From positions 62,001 through 126,000 of the forward strand of contig JAINTL010000033.1 in assembly GCA_019916065.1 (NCBI GenBank): a stretch of DNA of 64,000 nt. The letters are read 5' to 3'. Position numbers and translations under genes: made by a program. The number at the start of each line of letters is the position of its first letter. Position 1 is the first letter of the stretch. This stretch comes from Vitellaria paradoxa (taxonomy: Eukaryota; Streptophyta; Magnoliopsida; Ericales; Sapotaceae). Positions 33,901 to 44,050 of the stretch are shown here, piece by piece. The notes under the pieces are model-generated. The model saw only the letters and a program-made list of their open reading frames with translations, was not told the origin of the DNA and ran no database searches.

Positions 33901-35051
33901 AGCTCTGCAGCAGTCTAGAAAGTAGCCAAACAGCAAAGAAGTCAAGACATAAAAATGAATACCTTAGCTCTTCCATATATTAATGACAAGGAATTACAAT
34001 TAATGCTTCCTGTTAGACGAATATAAAAGAAACTAATTTGTCATATAACTTTCACCACCAACTATTGAGACAATAAAACATTAAAAAAAGAAAAAAAAAT
34101 CACGTAATAATAAATACAGAATAAATGTTAGATCCGTTTGGTTTATTATAAATCTCTGAAAATTTTTCAAAATTTCTAAAAGTTATTTATTTTTTGTCTC
34201 ACACGAATTCATAACTTATCTCATTTTATTTTATTTTTTGTTACTCCAAACACACCTTAAAAAAAAAAATTGGTTATTGGTAGATAGTCGCTCAAACATC
34301 TTTCGGTATACAGCAACCATCATAATTCTAATAAATTGGAATTTTTAATCATATGGGACTAGTTTAATATAATTTGTTCAAACATGAGAATTTCAATTTA
34401 GTTATTGAATTCCAAACACAAAATTTAATTTAACCAATCAAATCAATTTCTTACTTTAAAATCAAATCAATTGGACGGATAGAAATGGTTTCGAATCGGA
34501 GTGTAAAATTAAACAACACAAAAGGCAAAAACCTTGGTGAAGATCCCAACACCACACTCCATGGCAACTTTAGCCAAGAAGAGATCATCGGCAAGCAACC
34601 GTTCCTTAAATCCCCCGAATCGAAGCAACCACCGGAACACCGGCGACTTCTCCAGCTCGAAGAACCGGTAGACTATCGACCCCGGTATCCTGCCAGCCTC
34701 AATTGCCACCGCCAAGTCTCTGGGAATACTATCCAGAGACCTCCCCACCTCCGCCAAAGCCAGAATTGCCTCCGTTTTGTTTCTCTTTCCGGCGTCCCCT
34801 TCTTCACCTCCTCCACCACCACCACCACCGCCTCCCCCGTAATAGCTGCCTCCATTTCCAGATGTTCCGCCGCTGTCGCCAGAAAAGACGACCACCGACG
34901 CTGGAGGACGGTTTCGGAGGGAATACAGGCCGATTGGGGAAGTGGGGAGGTTGGTGGTGGTGATACGGCGGGTGAGCGAAGAAGAAAAGCGGTGGTGGGT
35001 TGGTGGTGGGGAAAGCAGAGAGCGGAAGGATAGGTTGGCGGTGATCGCCAT
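24940..35051 (-). CDS. RER4: RETICULATA-RELATED 4 (DUF3411 plastid protein), complete, eight exons
   Basis: Chloroplast-envelope-associated DUF3411 family protein with roles in leaf mesophyll development; the biochemical function is not established. Minus-strand exons: 35051-34533, 33914-33846, 31546-31415, 31329-31276, 31188-31144, 26502-26363, 25226-25101, 24988-24940. All introns are GT-AG, phases agree, and the total is about 377 residues, close to Arabidopsis RER4. The N-terminus (MAITANLSF, then Ser/Arg/Thr-rich) looks like a transit peptide and is followed by a glycine run. Family landmarks in order: [117 protein letters not shown], and the end GIQKIRE. An in-frame ATG 75 bp upstream exists, but 35051 fits a transit-peptide start. 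Frame appears intact although introns 2 and 5 hold transposons. Confidence 0.95.
25403..25442. repeat. CT repeat followed by a 17-bp poly-C run in RER4 intron 6
   Basis: CTCTCTCT, then CCCTCT, then a run of 17 C at 25426-25442, preceded by a poly-T at 25379-25394. Confidence 0.9.
25443..26362. other. Rest of RER4 intron 6
   Basis: AT-rich intron DNA without recognised repeat ends or coding sequence. Confidence 0.5.
26503..27139. other. RER4 intron 5, downstream of the Copia insertion (in RER4 sense)
   Basis: Non-coding; a TRIM-like scrap (CTCTCTAACATAAACTTTTA) at about 26910-26930. Otherwise nothing recognised. Confidence 0.4.
27145..27322 (+). repeat. 5' LTR of the RER4-intron Copia
   Basis: Starts TGTTAGAATAGG and ends TATTTTCAACT, immediately followed by the tRNA-Met type primer-binding site. 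Confidence 0.93.
27959..30260 (+). pseudogene. Copia gag-pol remnant in the RER4 intron
   Basis: A gag-like start ([12 protein letters not shown] at 27959) is followed by LNGLNYLI and stop. After a deletion the reverse transcriptase appears: [16 protein letters not shown] (about 28855), [28 protein letters not shown] with an in-frame TAG (about 29094), and the catalytic box as YLDDII (about 29300). RNase H follows: [59 protein letters not shown], ending at a TGA at 30258. Several stops and frameshifts; inactive. Confidence 0.88.
30268..30445 (+). repeat. 3' LTR of the RER4-intron Copia
   Basis: Same length and ends as 27145-27322; followed by the GCAAT duplication. Confidence 0.93.
32055..32607. 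mobile_element. PIF/Harbinger MITE family A copy 2, carrying a SINE
   Basis: Ends GGTGCCATTTGGTTTG and CCAAATGACATT are inverted, flanked by TAA (32052-32054, 32608-32610). The family interior (TGTGTAAACTTATTTTCT, GTGACCAAATGCGTTTTGAG) is interrupted by the SINE at 32251-32449. It lies in RER4 intron 2. Confidence 0.8.
32251..32449 (-). mobile_element. SINE with two tRNA-like heads, perfect 14-bp target duplication
   Basis: Perfect repeats CTTTTTGCCATTTT at 32237-32250 and 32450-32463 flank it. On the minus strand it begins CACCCCTAGTTGGTCCAGTG (A box), has a B box GGTTCGATTCTC about 50 nt later, then a second tRNA-like A box TAGCTCAGTGGGTAAAAC, and ends in an A run. It differs from the SINEs at 18826 and 39661. 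Confidence 0.88.
32612..33320 (+). mobile_element. L1-type LINE fragment (reverse transcriptase C-terminal region)
   Basis: Broken plus-strand frames read [18 protein letters not shown] (32616-32670), [15 protein letters not shown] (about 32710-32755), [18 protein letters not shown] (about 32775-32830) and GGRLTLVEV, the order found in plant L1-like LINE proteins after the catalytic core. Stops and frameshifts throughout. Lies antisense in RER4 intron 2. Confidence 0.75.
33915..34532. other. RER4 intron 1
   Basis: AT-rich, non-coding. No clear transposon ends. Confidence 0.6.
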
Positions 35052-35430
35052 TGGATGGAAGGGGTGGTGGAGATGGGTCTCTCTCTCTCCCTTGACTGTG
35101 CAGTGAGGAGGAGAGAGAGGAGTCAAGTTCGGTGACTAGATTGTTTGGTGGTGGAGAAAAGAAGACAGTGAATGAGAAATCTCAAGCTTCAACGTTGAGG
35201 CGACCATGTCCGTCTCTTCTCTTGGTCCTCGTTAGATTGTCTTATCAAAAACTTCGCGCGAAAAAAAAAAAAAAGTAATAATAATAATAAATAGTTTTTC
35301 TAAAATGATGAAATTTATTTTTTACATTTTAATTTTTTTAAAATTTGAAGGGTAAAAATTGATAAATTAATAAAAAATTAAAAAGTTAGTTACTACAAAA
35401 TTGAATTTTTTTTAAACACAAAAAAAATTA

Positions 35431-36351
35431 AGTGCCACTTAATATACCTGTTTTGAATCTATTTTTCATTTTGTAATTTCAAAATTAAGGAAAACAACAC
35501 AAAATACATTTAGTCATTTGTAGGAATGACTATCTTAACCGACCAATCCATACCCTACCCAATTCTCGCCCCAAACGAATAGAAAATTTGGGGATTATTT
35601 GGGAATCAGGTAGGGTAAAAGGATATTTTTTAAAAAATTTTGAAGATTGGGTAGGGTATAGGTATAAGTTTATTCCTGACCCATACCATACTTGATTCCC
35701 AAAAAATCTCCAAATCCTCTAATTGACTTGTGTTAATGATCTTAAACTTGAATTCTGGAGACTAAAACTTGAATTAATATTTATGCAATTTATGATTAAA
35801 TCTAAATTTTGAATTTAATATTTAGGCAATTAGGCTTGTAGAATTTGGAATTTTTGTAATTTGAACTTGATACTTAAATTTATAATTTGGAATTTGAAAT
35901 TTTTGTGTTTTTTTTTTTTTTTTTTCCATTTAAGGTACCTAATTCTCCGTAGAAATCCTGATTCCCCGTAGAAATCTTCGTTCCCCGTTTGGGGTGGGGA
36001 TAGTGGTAAAAATAAATTCTCGGCAAGGATTGAATAGAGTATGAGAATTGATTTGAGTTTGGAAATCAGGTATGGAGATAAGCGTACCCACCCCATGCCC
36101 ATTTTTAATCACTTGTGTTTTCAAAATCTGTTTAGAAAATAGAAAATGAGCTTATACATAAAATATAAAGTGGAAAAAAGTCATTTTTAGCATTTTTAAC
36201 CTAAAATAACGAAAATTTAAAAATACAAAGAATAAAAATGTTAAATCAAATATATTTTCTATTTTCTTTATTTTGTAATTTTTAAAACATTAAAAACACA
36301 TAAAATAGAAAATAAAAAATAAAAAAATACAAATACAAATCAAATGACACT
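35431..36351. mobile_element. PIF/Harbinger MITE family A copy 3, split by a hAT MITE
   Basis: Left part AGTGCCACTT... to 35520 and right part from 36108 to CAAATGACACT together make one family A element. The break is exactly at the nested element 35521-36107. Confidence 0.7.
35521..36107. mobile_element. hAT-like MITE nested in family A copy 3
   Basis: Starts TAGGAATGACTA and ends GCCCATTTTTA. Flanking 8-mers GTCATTTG and ATCACTTG match at 6 of 8. The subterminal part is rich in GGGGATT/AATCCCC-like motifs (GATTCCCCGTAGAAATC repeats at 35960-35975). Confidence 0.7.
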
Positions 36352-36399
36352 TTTTTTTTTTTTTCAAACTCAACTTTGTAAAAGGGGGAGGCCGACCTT

Positions 36400-37627
36400 G
36401 TTAGCTGTTAACTGTAAGGTGAAACATTAGATAAACATTTAAATAATGTCGGTAATGCATAAATATATTTGTACCATTTAATTTTAATTCAAAAATTCTA
36501 ATTCTTTTGTCCCAAGCAAATAACGTCGGTACCCTAAATTCCTAACTCCAAAATCTAATGAAGGTAAGAAAAAACAAATTAGACTACTGCCAAAGGACAA
36601 GCCTCAGAATCCGAGTATTCACGGCATACCCAGCATTTCTTTGTCCAATTCTCATTCCATCTAAGAAGGTTTTTGTTTAAACAGCCATTCAAGCCAATCA
36701 ATTACACAAATCAGCTAATCAAAAAAATCTTTTCTTTAATTAGACTTTTGCCAAGGACAAATGCGGACCTCAAATCCGAGTAATCACAGTATACTCAGCA
36801 TTTCGCCATCCTACTCCTATTCAATTTAAGGAGGCTTTTGACTAAAGCAGCCACCCATACCAATTAATTACAAAAATTAATTGGTCAAAAAAAATTTTTT
36901 CGAGCTCAAGTTTTATTTGGGTCAACAAAAAATTCTGAAAGACGGTAAAAAATATTAAAAAATTTTAAAAATTATTTATTTTTATCTATTGCACGAATTA
37001 CGAACTTACAATTTATCTCACTTATGTACTATTTGGAGTTAAAAAAATACAAACTTCTACGAATCTCTACAAAAATACGAATTACGAGATTGTAAAATTT
37101 AAATTTTTTACTCACAATACAAAGCACGAGACGTTAGTTTTTATAAATTTATACAATTTTAAATACACCTTTTATCTCACTTTTTATCATTTTAAATGCA
37201 CCTTCAATCGTACTTCGTTCTTTGTGATTTTTTACCTTGGAATTCATCTTTACGAATAGTGGATTCAAGGAATAGAAAGATCACTTTTTTTTTTTTTTTG
37301 CCAAATATAATTCGTTATTAGAAATAGTCTACTCAGTTGAAGTCAATTCTACTTAAAAAACACAGACACCCTATGTCTCTCACTGATTTTTCTAGTTTCT
37401 GTATACATACATGTGTATATACGTACATTTATTTGTTCATATCCCAAAGTTCGTTAATTCAAATCAATGAATTATATCCTCTCATTATTTTCAAATTCAA
37501 TAGAATTCAAATATATTTTGTATGGATATGAGGAAAATATTTTTTTTAACTAATTGATTTTGTAACCATTCATATTTTAATATATAATATTTTATTTATG
37601 AGGTATTTAATTATAATTTATTATAAT
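36400..37627. other. Unit 1 upstream DNA without gene
   Basis: Two related blocks at about 36590-36700 and 36745-36860 share GGACAA, AATCCGAGTA, CAGCATTTC and AAGGNGGNTTTTG-like motifs, an older internal duplication also seen in unit 2. Nothing coding. Confidence 0.5.
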
Positions 37628-38083
37628 TAGTGGCGGATCCAAGATTTTATTACAATGGGGTCAATCCGATAAATAAAGGTAATGTACTTAACTTGTGAGT
37701 AATCTGTTTTGAGAGATATATTTTATGGGGGGCAAAAAGATAAAAATACCTCAAAAATTATACTATTTTCTAAAAAATTTTGCTTTCAATGGAGGCAAAA
37801 CTTGTAAATTGCTTGAAGTGTAGCGGTAATTTTTTTTAAAGATATATTTTATAAGGGTAAAAATACAAAAATATTTCAAAAATTATACTTTTTTTAAAGA
37901 AATTTTGCTTCTAGTGGGGACAAAATTTGTAAATTATTTAAAGTATATGGATAATTTGTTTTGAAAATATATTTTATAAGGACAAAAGTATAAAAATATC
38001 TAAAAATTATATTATTTTCTACAGAAATTTTACTTTCAGTTTGGTCAATTGACCCCCTTACCCCTATGTGCATCCGCCCATGA
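37628..38083. mobile_element. hAT-like element with three ~125-bp internal tandem repeats
   Basis: Ends TAGTGGCGGATCCA and TGCATCCGCCCATGA are inverted. Units at about 37670-37800, 37801-37925 and 37926-38048 each contain AGATATATTTTAT-like, CAAAAATTATAC-like and AATTTTGCTTTC-like blocks. Flanks TTATAAT and TTGTAAT suggest a short target duplication. Absent from unit 2 of the tandem duplication. Confidence 0.7.
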
Positions 38084-38139
38084 TTGTAATGATATGATTA
38101 GTATAATACATGGGTTGATCAGTTATTTGGTTTTAGTAG

Positions 38140-38233
38140 GGAGGTTGGTGGCGGTGATAAGGCAGGTGAGCGAAGAAGAAGAGTGGTGGTGAGAAAGGTA
38201 GAGAGCGAAGGATAGGTTGGCGGTGATCGCCAT
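38140..38233 (-). pseudogene. Truncated duplicate of the RER4 start
   Basis: ATG at 38233-38231 begins MAITANLSF like RER4, but small deletions change the following residues and the frame ends at TAA just past the duplication junction after about 36 codons. It keeps the CT-rich 5' leader (38260-38280) and could act as a spare upstream promoter for RER4; that is inference. Confidence 0.75.
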
Positions 38234-38898
38234 TGGATGAAAGGGGTGGTGGAGATGGGCCTCTCTCTCTCTCTTAACTGTGCAGTAAGGAGGAGAGAGA
38301 GCAGTTAAGTACGGTGACTAGATTGTTTGGTAGCGAAGAAAAGTAGATAGTGAATGAGAAGTAGCTTCAACGTTGAGGCCACTATGGGTTGGTTTGGGGT
38401 AAGAAAAAATGAGATAAATTGAGATAAATTGTGGTTTGGGGAGAGTTCGTAATGCGTGCAGTGAGAGAAAAAAAATTGATGTGATATAAAGTTAACAGAG
38501 ATTTATAAAAATTTTCAAAAATTTTCAACAAAAAATGACATGCCAAACGCAGCCTATGTCCGCCAATTCTCTCCGCCATCGGTTGATTTTCTTATCAGAA
38601 GACTTCTAGTCAACTCAATCATTAGCTAGTACTTAGTTTTCACTTATTTAATTCTTTATTTTTTTTAAATTACTAAATTTATTCTTTTATATTATAAACT
38701 TATTTTAAATTATGGACAAAAAATGTCAAATTAATAAAAAATTAAAAAGTTAATCTTTTTACTTCTCAAATATTTAAGAAAAATTAATTTTTTAATAACT
38801 AACTAAAAAAAATAAATTTTTTACTTTCGAAGCTCTGCCTAACTTTATAAAAGAGAAGGTTGACCATAATTGTGAGGTGATATTAGATTAAAATTTTA

Positions 38899-39222
38899 GG
38901 TGTCATCTGATCTATTTTCTCTTTTTATTTTGTTTTTATTTTTATTTTTTATTTTTTGTTTTAAATTTATTTATCATTTTACATTTTGAAAATAAGGAAA
39001 AAAAGTTTAAAATGCATTTCATCACTTATATTTTTAACTTTTATTTTAAAAAATAGAAAATAAATTCACATATAAAATGAAAAAAATAAAAAATCATTTT
39101 TAGCATCTTCAATCTAAAATAAGAAAAATTTCAAAATAAAGAAAATAGAGTATTTTCTATTTCTTTATTTTAAAATTTTTAAAACATAAAAGAAAAAACA
39201 GGGAAATAAACTAAATGCCACA
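38899..39222. mobile_element. PIF/Harbinger MITE family A copy 4
   Basis: GGTGTCATCTGATC at the left, CTAAATGCCACA at the right, flanked by TTA (38896-38898, 39223-39225). Confidence 0.78.
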
Positions 39223-39660
39223 TTAATAATTCAAATATGATTAAATTTTTTTTAAACAAAAAATATATAAATATGTTTAAACTATTAAATTTTAATCGTT
39301 TTTATTTTATTGTCTCGAACAAATGGTATCAACATCCAAATCCATAACTTCAAACTTTATAAAAATAAGAAAAAAAACAAATTAAATTAATAAATAGAGC
39401 CAACTTTCCCCTCCCCCCTCTTTATTTTTCGACTGTAAAGATCGAGAGAAATAATCGCAAATTAGACTTTCGTCAATGGACAGGTCTCGAATCCGAGTAT
39501 GCACAACATATCCAGCATTTCTTCGTCTTACTCTTATGCCATATAAGAAGGTTTTTATTTAAACCGCCATTCAAACCAATTAATTACACAAATCAGTTAA
39601 TTAAAAAAATCCTTTCTTTAATTTATTGATTAGACTTTTGCCAAGGACAAGTGTAGATCT

Positions 39661-39847
39661 TGTCCTCCGGATCAGCTGCGTTGGTTAGTAGGTGTGTGTG
39701 CCTTCCACATAAACGGCGTAATTTTGAGTCCTTCAACTTAATCGAAAGGCTTGGTTGAGCGGAACAGGCAAGTATTCTTCAGTTTATCCATCAACAAAAC
39801 CTAGTGAAATTTCTAGCCACAAAAAAAAAAAAAAAAAAAAGAAAAGA
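39661..39847 (+). mobile_element. tRNA-derived SINE in duplication unit 2
   Basis: Starts TGTCCTCCGGATCAGCTGCG, A-box region GCGTTGGTTAGTAGG, B-box-like ATTTTGAGTCC, A-rich tail (39821-39847). Imperfect flanking repeats AAGTGTAGATCT and AAGCGTGGACCT. Related to 18826-19010. Confidence 0.75.
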
Positions 39848-40662
39848 AAGCGTGGACCTCAAATCCGAGTATTCACAAGAATCACAGCAGACTCGGCATT
39901 TCGCCATCCTACTCCTGTTCCATCTAAGGAGGCTTTTGCCTAAAGCAGCTATCCAAATCAAATTAATTACACAAATTAATTAGTAAAAAAAAAAAAAATC
40001 CTAACAAAGTCATCGCTGATGTTGTCCTGAGTAATTATTGATCCTGGAATTCATCTTTACGAATAGTGGATGTAGGGAATAAAAAGATAATTTTTTTTTT
40101 GTCAAATAAAATTCATTATTAGGAATAATCTATTTATGGGACGTTTAGAGTGACAAAAAAATAATAAAATTTGATAAAAATAGCAGATTCGTAATTTCTG
40201 GAATAAGATAAAAAGTGAATAACTTTTAGATATTTTTAATATTTTTCAATAATTTTCAAAGTTACAAACGAAGCCTTTGAAGTCAACTTTACTTAAATAC
40301 ACACACTCTCTCTCTCTATCTCCCTCGTTGATTTTCCTAATTTCTGTGCATATCTATATATACACACACATCTATCTGTTCATATTTCTATCCCAAAGTT
40401 TGTTAATTCAAAATGGCAGAAAGCTGCTTCTTTAAATCGAATTAGCTGTCAAACAAAATGGTTCAAATTAATGAATTGTATCCTCTCACTATTGTCAAAA
40501 TTTAGTAGAATTGAATTATTTTGTATAGATACGAGGAAAATATTTTTTTAACTGAATGATTATAACGACTCATATTTTAATATATAATATATTTATTTAT
40601 GATACTTTTGATTATGATTTACTGTGATGATATGATTAGTATGATGTAGAGTTGACTCAGTT

Positions 40663-41180
40663 CCTCATTTGAGGGGTTTGTTCTTGTTTAAATTTGAGCT
40701 TGGCCTAGAATTTGAGTTGTTTTGTGCACACCAGAACCTTTTGCCCGCACACACCCCCTACTACTTCCCGTTTGCGCGGCCTGCTACAGTTATCGTGTGA
40801 TCGACTTCCTTCTTTACATTAAATAAGTCATCGTATAACTAGTCTAGGTTTATAGCTTCATTGCCCCGGTCACCTCAACCGACTTGCATCGTTTTCCTTC
40901 CATTTGAAGTAATATTCTGGCTCTGTTTGGAATCTTACAAAATAAAATAAAATCTTACAAATCTTTACAAATACGAATTACGAGATAATAAAATTTAAAA
41001 TATTCACTCACTGCACAAATTACAAGACATTTATTTTTACAGTTTTATTTTATTTTATACAACTCTAAACACACTCCTGTTTATATACATGCACATGTGT
41101 GGGTGAATGTGTTAGGGTATAACAGAAAAATGCAAGGAGTTTGAGAGGAGTTGGTGAGATTGAACTATTGTACAAATTTA
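40663..41180. other. Intergenic DNA, nothing recognised
   Basis: A short less AT-rich stretch at 40730-40900; no open frame of note and no repeat ends. Confidence 0.45.
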
Positions 41181-41468
41181 GGTGGTATTTGGTTTATTTT
41201 GCTATTTTCTGTTTTCACTTTATGTTTTAAAAATTTTTAAATAAAAAAAACAGAAAATGCTCTATTTTCATTATTTTAAAATTTTTCTTATTTTGGATTA
41301 AAAACACTCAAAATGATTTTTTGTCATTTTTTCATTTTATATGTAAACTCATTTTCTGTTTTCTAAAACAAATTTTGAAAACACAAGTAATCAAATGCAT
41401 TTTGAGCTTTTTCTTTATTTTCAAAAGCGTAAAATGAAAAATGAATTAAAAAAAAATCAAATGAACCC
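41181..41468. mobile_element. PIF/Harbinger MITE family A copy 5
   Basis: 288 bp, GGTGGTATTTGGTTT at the left, AAATCAAATGAACCC at the right, TTA on both sides (41178-41180, 41469-41471). Confidence 0.85.
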
Positions 41469-42256
41469 TTAGTTTCTCTCTTTTCTAATACTCAATTAGA
41501 GTTGTGTAAAATGAGTGTTAGTTCAGCGTTGAGATGGTGGTGGTGATCATAGTTGGTGGTTGGCTTAAGTTGTGAATGTAAAAGTAGGGAATAAAGCAAT
41601 TCTCTTATTTCTTATGTTTCACCACCACCTCCAAATAGAAAGGGTAATGTTTTAAATATTTGTCACGTGTGTAAAGTCAAATTGATACCTTCTAGATTTG
41701 AATTTATTTTAATAGAAAAAAGTCAACTATGGTCATCTGAAAAAAGATGATGGATCTTTGATATGGTTATTCTTACTTACTTTTTTTTTTTTTTTTTATG
41801 AAGTAATTAAATGATAGAGAGCACATTGCGGATGAAACACACAGGGATGGTGGTCGAAATGGTGGCTTAGGATGGATAGAGAATAAATATCAGAGAATAA
41901 AGAAAATATAGAAATGGGAAAAAATGGTTGCCTATTTGGTTTAAAGTATTGCAGAGATGGAAAAAAAAAAAAAAAAAAAAAAGAGTTAGAAGGTTTGTGT
42001 GGAATTACAATGAGCCAATGTCATCAAACAGAAAATTAAGCAAGTCTGATAAACCAAGGTGTACTTTTTTGTTTTTTTTTTTTTTTTTTTACTATATCAT
42101 CTCATATTTTTTTTTGGTTTATTTTTTTATAAATGCGATTTACGTGCCTAAAAACTACCAAAATAAGAAAAGAAATCAAAATTTAGTGAAAAAAGGTCCT
42201 TTAAGACGAAATAAAGCCCAAAAATTAATTAATTAATTAAGCTCTCTTATTAGCCA
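41469..42256. other. Intergenic DNA with poly-A/poly-T runs
   Basis: A run of A at 41951-41972 and a long T run at 42070-42091 face each other, leaving about 100 bp between. No gene recognised. Confidence 0.45.
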
Positions 42257-42264
42257 ACTAAGTC

Positions 42265-43161
42265 TAGGGGTGAGTATCGGTCGGTTCGGTTCGAAAATTA
42301 TAATTTTCATAACTGAATCGAATATTTTTATAAATAAAAAATATAACCAAACCGATCAAATAATATGTATTAACCAAACGTTAACCAAACCGAATTATTT
42401 CGGTTTGGTTACGGTCGGTTCAGTTAAATAGATTTATAAATTTAAATATATTTTTTATAATTTAATTATAAAGGTAAAATAACAATTTTTTATCGTAAGT
42501 TCAACAAAATGTCATCAAAGTATTAAAATTCTAAATTTCAAATTACAAAAGCCAACATATAGTTCCATTAAATCATAACTAAGAAAATAAAATTTATAAT
42601 AAAACTAAAAAGAAACAACTTGAATTTAAAAAAAATGAAATAAAACAAAAACAAAAAAAAATAAAAGGACCTTTGGCTGAAAAAGAAAAATAATATATAC
42701 TTAGATACTTCAAATTACTTAAGAAAAGAGATTAGATGAAACATGAAGAACCAGTGTATATATTAAAAAATCTTAGTAGTATATTTAATCATGAGAAATT
42801 CAAGAGCCATGGAATTTCAAAAACTAAGTATATTTAAGATTATAATTATTTGTTAAATGAATACCAAAAAGTAATATGGCAATGTTTTAATAATTTTCTG
42901 TAGAATTTCAAAAGTTAAGTGTATTTAAAAGATAAAGCTAGTTAATTATATATAAATATATATTAAATATTAAGTATTTTAATTCAATTAGTTTGGTTTA
43001 TTTAGTTTTAAAATTTCAAAACCACAACCAAAACCGATAATCGTTATTGTTACAAAAATTAACCAAACCAACTGTTATTAAAAGAATAACCAAACCAAAC
43101 TTCTTAAATTTGATTGGTACAGTTCGAAAACTGAATTTCAACCAAATTGTGCACGCCCCTA
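42265..43161. mobile_element. hAT-type MITE, 897 bp, perfect 8-bp target duplication
   Basis: TAGGGGTGAGTATCGG at the left, GTGCACGCCCCTA at the right, flanked by perfect ACTAAGTC (42257-42264, 43162-43169). Subterminal regions are dense in AACCAAACCGA/TCGGTTTGGTT motifs. No transposase. Confidence 0.9.
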
Positions 43162-43650
43162 ACTAAGTCCAATGATATATTTGATTAGCAACGGGAATAA
43201 GTTAAGCGCGAAGCGGGTTTATGAGTGTAAATGCAATAAATGTAGAAATAAGAATAATCATATTTAATTTGTATACAGAAAGAGTTTGAAGGTAAGAACT
43301 GTACATATTTGATGGGATAGAATAAATAGTAAAATGAAGTGAGACCATAAATAAATACCCATATCACCTTATTTAAAAAAAAGCAAGCATTTTAGGAAGA
43401 AAGAAAAAAGAGAGCAATTTCAAAAATGTTCTACCAAATTTCATTCTCCCACTCAATTTGAAGTTAAGAATCTAGAGCTTTTTTTTTTTTAGCTTTTTTG
43501 CTAAAAAGTTCATTTTTTTTTCTTTCATTTGGCATACAAAAAAAACCTAGCCCATTGTAACTAACTTTTAATACAACTTAGAGCATTAACTATTTTGTCT
43601 TTCATACAAAATTAAAGTGTATTGTTTTATAAGAAAAGAAGAGTAAGATA

Positions 43651-44050
43651 TAGGAATGGAAGCGAATCGAGTTATTCATGAGTTATTTGAATTCGACTTG
43701 AAAAAAGTTTGACTTAATCTCAGTTTGTATCTATAACGAGCTCGAATCGAGTTTGATTTTTGTCTCATTTAGATTCGAGCCAGTTTGATAAAATAATATA
43801 TATATTTAACAATATTTTTATATTTTTAATAATATTTTTATATTTTTAATAATATTTTTGCTATATTTTAATAATATTTTATTTATTATATTTCAATTAA
43901 AATAACGCCATTTTGGTTTAATAAAATTATTTGCAAGCTAAGTTTGAATCTAAATTTTTTTTTATTAAGTCGAGCTCGAGTTTATATAAAAATTTAAATC
44001 AAGTTCGAATAAATTAAAACTCAATTCAATTTGTCTTGTTTCCACCCCTA
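43651..44050. mobile_element. hAT-type MITE, 400 bp
   Basis: TAGGAATGGAAGCG at the left, TTTCCACCCCTA at the right, flanked by GTAAGATA and GTAAGATG (7 of 8). Interior has GAGCTCGAATCGAG/CGAGCTCGAG subterminal motifs and an AT tandem array (about 22-bp unit, 43801-43880). Confidence 0.87.

Larger units (their letters stand above)
34941..38134 (-). repeat. Tandem duplication unit 1 (RER4 5' exon, 5' flank and upstream DNA)
   Basis: The sequence from inside RER4 exon 1 (AGTGGGGAGGTTGG at 34941) outwards reappears at 38135 (AGTAGGGAGGTTGG). Matching landmarks: GTGATCGCCATTGG at 35041 and 38223, GGTGACTAGATTGTTTGGT at 35131 and 38313, GAATCCGAGTATTCAC-type block at about 36606 and 39489, and AATTCATCTTTACGAATAGT at 37240 and 40049. 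Unit 1 is longer because of insertions at 35431-36351 and 37628-38083. Confidence 0.9.
38135..40662 (-). repeat. Tandem duplication unit 2, with a truncated RER4 5' end
   Basis: Diverged second copy of 34941-38134. It ends near GATATGATTAGTATG at about 40631-40660, matching GATATGATTAGTATA at 38091 in unit 1. It carries its own MITE (38899-39222) and SINE (39661-39847), both absent from unit 1. Confidence 0.88.

Noticed and set aside
34485..35033. 182-codon plus-strand open frame over RER4 exon 1
   Set aside because: Shadow of RER4 exon 1 on the other strand; the minus-strand protein matches DUF3411 and continues through seven more exons.
43801..43880. CRISPR-like or satellite array
   Set aside because: The short AT tandem units have no unique spacers and lie inside a hAT MITE.
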